Shown here piece by piece: positions 27,101 through 37,894 of a DNA stretch of 64,000 bases (the first letter of the stretch is position 1; each line of letters starts with the position of its first letter). The notes under the pieces were generated by a model. The model saw only the letters and a list, made by a program, of their open reading frames with translations, was not told the DNA's origin and did no database searches. The translations under genes were made by a program, and so were the position numbers. Source of the stretch: Cricetomys ansorgei (lineage: Eukaryota; Chordata; Mammalia; Rodentia; Nesomyidae); the NCBI GenBank assembly GCA_026225945.1, contig JAMJFZ010000107.1, forward strand, positions 47,630,501 to 47,694,500. The letters are read 5' to 3'.

Positions 27101-30100
27101 AAGTTCTCTCTCCTATCCTGGGAAGTAATTCCAGAGTGATAAGCAGAGAAACACAGCCAGGCCTTTCCATTGGTGAAGTGGCTCATTCATGAGTCTGCTG
27201 GGATTCTCAGTGCCTAAGAATCAAAAGAATGCCCAGGCAAAGCGGCAAAGCCCACTACCCTATGACCTTTCCCAGTCAATGGGAAATAAATTATGTTCAG
27301 CACATTCTTAAGAAGGTTGGGGCTAGGAAAAGAATTCAGATTTAATTCAAAGGAATTGAAACATTTTTTTTTTTAGAAAGTCATTTTCAAAATCCAAAGT
27401 GGATAACAATTTTAGTACTTTTAACGGAAGCTTTATTTACCTGAGAGCATCAAACATGAACAAGGGGGTGTCTGAATAATGCTGACTCAATCTGAGCACT
27501 TACTGCAAATATATTTTATTGTTTTAATGATTACTTTCACATGAATATTGGTTCAAATAATTTATTCATTTTGAATTGTAGTTATTATTATACATAGATG
27601 CTATTACTACATTATATTGTCCTTTCAATTATCAAGTAACATCTACAATTAATTCACCTAATTTTTTATTACACACAATCACATTCAAAGTCCAGAAGAA
27701 AAAAATTATTTGCAACACTAAAAATATAAATGTATAAATATATGTAAATAAATAAATATGTAAATAATATAAGCTTGTTTATGAACATGAATGCTCAAAT
27801 AATAAAAAGCTAATCTTCTCAGGAAGGACTTCATGTTCTTTGCTTTGAATGTCTACTGTTCTTACTAGGTTCAATTAAACAGACTCAGCTGGTACTCCTC
27901 ATGAATTCATTTGTTCCAGAAAGCTATCAGACTGAAAATTACTGCGTGTCAACTTTTCTAGAAAGACAAACCAGACATGGTTACTGGCATGAAGTTCTTC
28001 TGTATTTCATTTCCTGACACTAGGATTTGAATGACACTGCTTCAGAGCCTTGTACACACATTTCCCTCTGCCTGATAGTTCTATCTTCTGGCATTAGTCC
28101 CTTTTTTACCCTTCTACCTTATCTGAAACTGAGACTTTCTCCTGGCATTCTCAACCTTCTTTTGTTGTTGTTGTTTTTGTTGTTATTTAGGGATTTTTTT
28201 TGGGTGGGGGGTGCTGTTGTTTTGAGATAGGGTCTTGCCAAGTTGCCTAGCCTGGCCTTGAACTTTCAATCTTCCAGTCTGTAATCCCAAATGTTGGAAT
28301 TACAGGCAAATGTTAATATGCCCAGCACCCACCACTTCCTGCCCTCCTTTTGACTTTTTATCCTGACACTGTAGATTACATAATCATCTATTTATTGAGG
28401 TTGTCAATTCACCAGATGTAGCTGTTGGTTCGAGGCAAAGGCTTTTATTCTCTGTGTAATTAAATCACAGTTCTTAGTAGTGGAGCCTTGGGAGACTTCA
28501 GCCTCCATACAGTCTAGAACATTTAAGCCTCCACTGCTGACTAAACCACCAGTCTGAACTCAGACTCTTCAGACTGCTTCTATTAATTTGCCTGCTCTAA
28601 CACCTATGTAACTCTCTTTAACTGAGCCAAAAGCCTGCCTTTTCTTGTGAGAGTCTGGCATGTCCTTACTCTGTTAACTCTTCCTCTGATAAGTCACTTT
28701 GTCTGCCATTCACTCTGACTCATCTCAGAAGTTGCTTCCTGTGTGACACTGACTCCTGAGTTCTGCTTCCTGTTTCTGCCTGCTTCTACTGTTTTTTTCT
28801 AGGGATTAAAGGCATGGACTACCACTGCTTTCTGAATTCTGGATTAAAGGTATGTCTACATTCCATCTAGACCACAAGGGCCTCTGAATGTATCCCTGGA
28901 AAGTAGACCCTTAGCTTTCACACAGGACTTTTCCTCTATATTTTATCATCTTTTCCCAACTCAAACATGAGCTCTAAGACTGCTGATTGAGTTTTGTCAA
29001 TTTAACACAACCTAGATCGAGGGAATTTTAATTGAGAAAATATTTTCATTATATTGGCCTGTATTTAAGTCTCTGTGATGTGATCATGATTAATGATTGA
29101 AGGGTGATGGCCTAGATCACTGAGGGTGGTACCATCCCTGGAAAGGTGATCCTGGGTTGTATAGGAAAGCAGGCTGAAAAAACCATGAGGAGCAAGCCAG
29201 TAACCAGCACTCCTCCATGGCCTCTGCTTCAGTTCCTGCCTCTAGGTTCCTCCCTTCACTTCCCTCAGTGATGGACTGTTACCTGGAAGTGTAAGATGGA
29301 ATAAACCCTTTCCTCTCCACATTGTTTTGGTCATTATGCTTTATGACAGCAATAGAAACCCCTAACCAAGGCAAAGACCAATCAATAGATGTTTCTGAAT
29401 GAACAAATTAAATGTGTTCAAAATTTATGGATGCTTGAGATGCATTCAATTCTCGGATTTTGAAGTTACTCATTAAAGGGTAGGTTTATGAGAAACTGTA
29501 GTGAATCGATGCCACCTCTGCTGCTCCGAGTAACATATAGCTCTCAGTTCTGTACATCTTAGTTTTTAAAATGTGCCTATTTCTGAAGTTAATTGCATTT
29601 CATGAAAAATATGTTATGATGAAAGCCTTGATTAAAGTCACATTGGTCTCTGCCCTTTATCTTTTCCTGTTAACTGACCTCCCTGGAGAAGCCCTGGGTA
29701 ATCAGCAGTCATGGTTAAGTACATAAATCCCTGACAGCCTTTCTTCCTAATGCATGTCACATGGGGCTACCACTTAGTAATAAACCGGATCACACATTAG
29801 CCCTGAGATTTAGAGCAGGCCTATGACGATCAGTTGGAGACTCATAACTGAAATTGTTTTTCCTCCTCTATAACCCATAGCAGGCAGCTCTATTACAGCT
29901 CAGCCAACTGTTTTTCAGCAGGCTGTTTCTCCCACTCAAGTACTGCTGATGTGAATTACACATACTTCACAGACAGCATTTGAATCATGCTCTACAAACT
30001 CAGGGAAAAGCCACTCTGCTGACACAGCTACTCACCTCTTGAAGACCCATGGGATCCAGATGGGACCGGGATCAAAATCCAGGGGGTTGGAGACATAATC

Positions 30101-31808
30101 CAGTCTGGATTTTTCCATTTAGTTTAGTGTTGGGGAAAACCCCAGGGCTCAAACATTCTAAGTACAGGTTCTACCACATTAAGTCACTTCATTCCCCAAA
30201 CACACTTCAGATGCAATGGAAATCTATTTTTTCTTTCTTACAAAATGCATAAGAAACAATTTTAATTTTTGCTGCACAGAAGAAAACAAATCAGAGAACA
30301 GGTTCATTTTCTAAGTTTCACTGAGTCACAAAAGATAAAGTTTTCGGAACAACATGAAGTCTTCATAAAAGGATCCTGGAGACTGCCAACCAATTCAAAG
30401 CCATTTTATGCTTTGAACCTTTTGGTTTGAAAGGCATATAGAAAAGGGTTTGTGCTGGTTGGTTAGGGCTATTTTATTGACAGACTCCCCATGGAGCATC
30501 CTGCTCCTCTGGGTGACAACATTACTGAAGAAAGCTAAAGTGATCATTAACAAGTAATTAATTGTACAGTCTACATGGAAAGGAAACTCAGGACACCAGG
30601 GAGAAGCACAGACATGAAATACAGCTCAGCCATGTATACAGGCACTTCATTTGCATTCTTAAATGTAATCAACAGTGTATCCAAAATTAAATACCTTCAT
30701 GCGTCCAGAAAAATGATAAGATGACAAATGTAGCCAGCATTGATTCTAGCTGGAGTGTCTTTCAGACAAAAATGGTGTTTGGAGGACAGGAGGTTTAGAG
30801 GGGGATGTGATGAGGAGACTCCTGAGTGGGGGTTGAAGTGGGAGACAGGGCGGGTGTATAGGATCAAGATGCATTGCAAATGTGCATGAAACTGTCAAGA
30901 ATGAATTAAAATTAAAAATGGATTTTGTAGCACTCCTAAGCACTGGTGTTTTAAATTCAATTTAAGAATCACAATCAGATTAAAAAGTCAAATTAAGAAA
31001 AGGCCACATAACTGTGATTAAAAAAAATGTGGTTATAATTTTGAAAGGAGAATTGTTAAGAATCATGGCTGGTCTGTTACTATCATACAGTTCTTAAGAA
31101 ATGGAAGCAATGGAGTGTGACAGCACACAGCTGTAATCCCATGATTTGGGAGGCTGAGGGAGGATCAAAATGCAATCAGGCCAGGCGGACAAACATAGAG
31201 TCTTTTTCAAACTGGGAGGGAAGGATGGCGAGAGAGAAGATGAAAGGAATGGAGGGAGGGAGAGAGGGAAGACAGAGCAATCCAGGCCAACTGTCTGCTT
31301 TACACTAACCCCCATTCTACTCCATTCCCTGATAACGTGTCCTTTTCCAGTAAGTTTCTGACTATAAAAATCAAGATATATAAAGTCCCCTTAAAGGAAT
31401 CAGAGAAACATTTTCCAGTAAGTTTACAAATGGAATATCAAAAACCCTTGTCAATGATAATATGTTTTTGTGATTAGCTGCCTTTAAGATTTATAAATAT
31501 TAGTAATACAATTCCACACATAAAAAGTGTCTTTCTAACCACCTTTGGAATACATGCTTTACCAACAGACAGCATGAGGAATCTGTGTGGCATTCTAATT
31601 CATCATTTTCAAGCTAGAGGAGACATTCCTACAGTCATTATGAACTGAGTGACACAATCTCAGCAGACCCTGAACTCACCACTTTCTAAAGAAAAGAAGG
31701 CTGGGCTGGGAGAAGTGATATAACTGTTAAAATACATGGATGAGCAGGACAAATCATGAAGTGTGACTTAGAGTTCTCTCTGTCTGTCTCTGTCTCTGTC
31801 TGTCTGTC

Positions 31809-31865
<57 letters not shown>

Positions 31866-33015
31866 GTGAGTGTGGTGATGGAGTCTGACCTCAGGGCTCT
31901 GCACAAGCTAGGCAAATGTTCTACCACTAAGTGCATAAGCACATCCCCAGCCCAAATCACAAGATTTCCGTAAAATAAAAACAAAAACAAAATAAAGCCA
32001 ACAAATAATATTTCGTTGAGAACTTGTCCCAACACATACCATATGTGTCTATCTCTGAATATTTTTGGTTGCTTTTTTAAATTTGTTTGTGTTTTAGTGG
32101 TCCCATTTCTCAGCATGAAAGTCAATAAAAGATTAAGTGCCCAGGTTTCCTGAATCACTTTGCTCCATCCCTACCATGACAACAAAAACCTCAGTTCAGT
32201 TTGTTGATGTTTGTGCTCAGCCCTTCAGTGTTGGGACCATCTTTACTGTAGGCACCATGACATCTCATCTCCAGTATATGACAGTGGCTGCCATGGCCAC
32301 TCCTGCAGAAGGCCATTCCTCCTCTGGCATATTGTTAATGCTTTTTTATCCACCTTCTCTTGGCTTCTGTGAATTTTCTAAGATATATTCTTCTTCAGTC
32401 TTCCTATAGGTTCAGTGAACTACACTCATGAAATTCCCTGCCTACTTTCCAGACTAAATGAGGGGGGAGTAAAGCAGTCCATGCCTCATGTAAGCAACAA
32501 GGAAACTAGAACCACCACCCAGTTCACAGTGGGAGCAAAAACATCTGGTCATGATCTGACTGTTGCGATGTGCAGATGTGGTTAGCATCGTAATTTGAAG
32601 GCGTTCTGATTGATGTGCTCTCTATGCATCTTGTCATCTTCTTTATTGATTATCCTTTCATGTGGGTCTAATTGTCGATTCACAACTTCCTGATAGGGCC
32701 CGGTCCCATTTCTGTCATCCTAACACCTGGCTGTGGAGCTGGTAAGAGGAAGGCAGCACCCTTCCCTTCCCTCATATCCACGATGGAGGAGGTTCATCTG
32801 AGGATGCTTGTCCACAAGCTGGAGGAGGGTCGTTTGAGTGTGCTTGCTCACAGTTTTTCTTGGCTTTTGTGAAATATCTCCATTAAGTTCTGCAAACCAT
32901 CTCTGTGGAGGAAAGCACTTGGCAGGCAACCATCATTTGATGACTGAACCTCCCTCAGCTTTGGACAGCAGTGACTCTTTTCCAATCCTTGTGTATGCAT
33001 ACATGCATACGCTTG

Positions 33016-33062
<47 letters not shown>

Positions 33063-34111
33063 CCCCAGGCATGATTACCTCGATCTAGAGAACCAGCTTT
33101 TCAGCTTCTGGTAATGAGAAACATTGTGAAAATGTTACGATATGGATGACAGCTCCAGGAAGAGTCTAGAAGCAAACTTCTCTGCAACTTAATTAAGACT
33201 GAGTTCTGATGACTAGAGCTAGATCCTGATGGCCAGATCCATTTATTTGTGTTTTCAGTTGGATGTCCTTGTGTCAAAAAAAAGTCAAATAGAAAACACA
33301 GCTAGATTAATTCATTTAACACATATCAATTATCTCTACTTGCTAAGATTGTCAGCTGTTTTATTTGTGTTATTTCCAGTAAAAAAATTAACCGATTTTT
33401 TTTTTCAAATCAAAAGGCAAAGCGTGCTCTGACATAGTAATGGAGCCAAAACAATGTCAAGAAAAAAAAAAACTCACAGAGTATATTTGCATTTGCTTTA
33501 ATATGAAGCATTTTAAAATATTGAGTCACCAAAGGTTTTATATGTCTCAGTTTTTCCACAGATGTGTCTTCTATTCCATTTCAAATTACTCAGATACTTA
33601 AGGATAGAGACACCTGTATCACTAAATTGTCTCTCTAATCTTAAAGGACAAACAATCCCATTGTTTCTAAATGGCTTATAAAATGAAAGTTTACCAATTA
33701 CAAGAATAAATTTAATTTTTTTGCATGGCTCAAAATTGGAAGGAAATTTAAGAGTCTCCCCCATCTCTAGCCTTGAGCTTGCAGTGGTCCTGGGCTCATG
33801 GAAGACCAGAACTTAACAGAATCTAAAACAAGGGCTGATATATTTTATCCTTGGGGATATTTGTTTGTTTTTAAGGAACAGAAGGCATAACAACATACTC
33901 TTATACTGATCCCTACATATGCAGATTAATTCTGTTTTTGTTTGATTTTATTTATACACTCATTCGTTTAGAGTTAACTGGGCATCCCAGGCTGGCCTGG
34001 AACCCACAGTCCTCCTGCCTCTGTCTCTCCAGTGGTGGGGTTGTAGGCATGCACTCCATACTTGGCTTCTTATTATATACCATGAAATACAGTAGGTTGC
34101 AATCATTGCTG

Positions 34112-34156
<45 letters not shown>

Positions 34157-37100
34157 CATGTGCGCTAGTGTATGGAGTCCAAAAAGCAAATTCAGAAGTC
34201 ATTCTTCACTAACTCTTTATATTACTTTTTTTGACAGGCTCCCTCTCATAGGCCTGGAGTTCACCAATTGGCTAGGCAGGCTAACCAACGGCCTCCTGGG
34301 AACCACCTGTCTTCCTTTTCCCAGCACTGGGATTGCCAGTGCACTACCACATTCAGCTTTTTACATGGGTATGGAGGTCAAACTCAAGTCTTCACACATG
34401 CACAGCAAACACTTTAACCAACAGAGCTACTTCTGGAACCCCAGAACATTTAATGGTCTAACTTCCAACATACACTCAAGGTCAGGAATCTGGTGTTCAA
34501 AATTCATATCTACAAACTGAATTTTCTAATAAAGTTTTATAGGAACATACATTGTCTATGACTGCTTTTTCACTACAATAGCAGAGTTGAGCTATTTGCA
34601 ACAGAGACTATGAGGCTTGGAAATCCAATGTATTTATTTCATAAAGCCTTCTAAAACTTTGAAATCATTGGGCCATGGCTCACTTCCAGAGAGTTCTGTT
34701 AACTCATGAAATAGCAACAAGAACGTTAAAGGCTTGACATGCAACTGCACAAAGCTAAGAAGTTTGGTGAAGGGTTTGTTAGGAAAGCAGATGTTAGGAC
34801 ACCTGACCAGGCTGGTAAAATCCACAGGTGACACCTCCACTAGAAAACTTTGGGAAGAAGATCAACCTTGTAGCAACTGCAGCGTTCAACTCTCCCTCTA
34901 CAGTCAGCACAGGGTTGGCCTATCCTACCTCTAAGCTTTGGAAACGGTCATGGTTGCTTGAAATGGCTTAAGTAAAACCACAGGGAAACTCAGAAATGTA
35001 AGGGCATGACCTGACACTAGTTTCTGGTAGGCAGCAAGGAAAGCATAGGCAATAGTTTAGGAGTCTGGGATCCTACTTGAGTTGGGTCATGTACATCTTT
35101 CTTGCAAGAGTGAGACTCCCAAGCTGTGCACAAAGACCCTTCTCTGAACAATGCACTTAGCAACATCAGGCTGTATGTATACCATACCCCCAAAATGGAA
35201 TGCATTTTTCTACCTCTTAAAAATTACCTAACTTAGACAGATTCCATTCAATTACACTCCCCTTACGTTCCAGTAGAAGAACGAAAAGGCCAATTTAGCC
35301 AGAACTTATTTTGGGTACATTAACAATAAAGCAAGACTATGGTCTCTTTAGAGAATATTTCCTGTTTACCATCTTTTGCCTATGTACAGAAGGGCAAGCA
35401 TACAATTTAAATCAGATGCGTGACAGGAAGGGACATGTGCAGTATAAAAAATGATTATATAATCTAATTAACCAATCAAAATAGAGAATCACCCAAACTG
35501 TGCCCCCTTTAGTCCAGATCCTCCTTCCTTTACACTTCATAAAAGGAGAGCCTGGGAAATAACCACAGGTCCATGAGTATCTTCACGCACGTAGTCTTCT
35601 TGCTCTCTAGCAGCACAGTGTGACCCGTTCTATCGCTCTGCTTTTAATAAAGCTTCCCTGTTCATTTGCAACATTTTGGGCTTTGATTTCAATCAAAAGG
35701 CCCAAATCCCGTAAAGACCTGGCCCAGGCTCCACCCACTGGTAACCGTAGCACTTGTCTAGGGTGAAATCATGACAGTGGCATAAATCCATTTTAAATGT
35801 TAGCACTTGTCTAAGGTGAGAGCATGACAGTGTCCCATTTTAGGCAAATAAGAAACCAAAATGGTTCAACAAAGGTTTGCGTTCATCTCTTCTAATAATC
35901 TTAGAAGCTTTGAGTAAATTTGTAATTATAACGAGGCAACAGATATAAAAACACATAAATCCATTTTAAATGTTAGCACTTGAAAAGGAAGAGTTTAATT
36001 GCCTTCTTCAACAAGCAATGTCTGCATGCTAATTATCACCGTGGGTTTGTGCAACACACACATCAGGTCCAGCCTAGCCCCTAAACCACATCCAAGGCTG
36101 TAGACACTTTTACTCTTCTAATTCTGCATCCCAAGTACACACCTTTATTCTTTTCAACCTTCACAGTGTATCTTACCATATAGAAAACAAGAGAGTTAAT
36201 ATTTGAATAGATAAAGGACAGGTATGGCACAAAATACCAGGAACAGGGATAAGGGCAGAAGGAGGAAGGAAGTGGATTGATGAGAGAAAGGAAAGCTCGA
36301 AGTGTGCGTGTTGTGGGGGGGGAGGCGCGTATCGACTAAAAGAGTTTTATTAACTAGCAAGCCAGATAAACATCTTAGATAATTACCAGTATAATAGTCC
36401 AATTTGATCTTGTATTGGCAGAATTGGAAGCAATATTACCTGCAATACTTGACTCATAAATTATCTCTACATCTCATATATTCTGACACACACATATTTC
36501 AAAAGGGATAAGTTATTTTTGTAAAATACAAACACCAAGCAAAAATTATGCTCACTGAGAAAGTGCCTAGAGAGCCACATAGATGCACATTGTTAAATAT
36601 AGAAAGTAACTGTAATGAGAATCATTATCTCCAGTTTCCAAGGATACCAGGATAAGCACTACTCCTAAATTGCAGTTCATTCAGCAAAGGGCACAGAGTA
36701 ATTTATATTCAGGGTCATCACCGGCTGACAGCAAATGTGGAAGGAGGGCCAGGGTAAATCACTCTGCTTGCTTAATTCTGTTTGTTACTTACTTCACTCT
36801 TCAGTCCCTGACCCCTATCCTTTGGTCCCAACCCTGGCCAATATTTCATAGGAGAAATTTGAGAAATATGATTGTAAATAATAACTTCCAAGAGATAAAA
36901 AAAAAAAAACCTCCCCAAAGGGCAGAGCGGAAAGAGATGTGATTAATGTGAGAGTGGGGGTGGGGGCTGGCACTCTCATTTTCTTTGTTTGTGAAAAGCA
37001 GTAAAAGCTGGCTGTATGCATCAGTCATATGAGTCGCCATCTTTCCCTGTGCCTAGGAAAGAACTGTGCAGTTAACTTCAACTTCTCAGCCTATGAAGGC

Positions 37101-37860
37101 TAGGCAATGGGAGGTGTTTAGAGAATACCACTGATTAACTGCCAGAGTCTCCAAAATCAAACTCACCTTCATCACCTTGAATTTTGTTTTCTTGCCTTTA
37201 GGATCTAGACTTTTTACAACACCCATGTCGTTTGTTTCTATGACAATGGAAAAATTTAAAACTACTTCCTAACAACTTGAGGGGTATACCTCTGCACCAT
37301 TCACTTGTTTATGTTAGTCCATTTTCTGATTGCTTTTACTGTGGCAAGCATTTAGGTCAGCATAGGTGGGCAGTGATGATGAGTGCTGGGACATTTTACC
37401 AGTAAACATCCATCAGAGGCCTTGCCACTAGGAAATTGTCTTTCTAAGTCAAGTTGTCACTTATGAAAAGAGTGATTTAGATTTCACAAATGCTTCATTT
37501 TAAAATTATGAAAATAAACATAAAATATGATAAAGGAGCTGGGGAAATGGCTCATTGGGTGCAGTGCTTACTACACAATCATGAGGTTCTGATTTCAGAC
37601 TCCCTCAAACCCACATAATAGCCAGATGGGTGCATGCCTATAATCCCAGCTCTGGGAGGCAGAGACAGGTCGATCCTAGAACTTGCTAGCCTGGCAGTCT
37701 AGAGGAAAAGGTGAGCTCCAGTTTCAGTGAGAGACTCATCAAAAAGGAAATTGGAGAGTAACTGAGGAAGTCACCCAATATTGACTTCTGACTTCCACAC
37801 CCTCCAGCACAGGTGAGTGAACTTGCACACACATGCACATAAGCAAACACTACATACACA

Positions 37861-37894
<34 letters not shown>

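Noticed and set aside
31754..32409. 134- and 90-residue open frames
   Set aside because: The first runs through an ID SINE and the TCTG repeat. The second has no recognisable product.
34116..34520. 134-residue frame starting in a TG tract
   Set aside because: It is a translated microsatellite followed by SINE complement.
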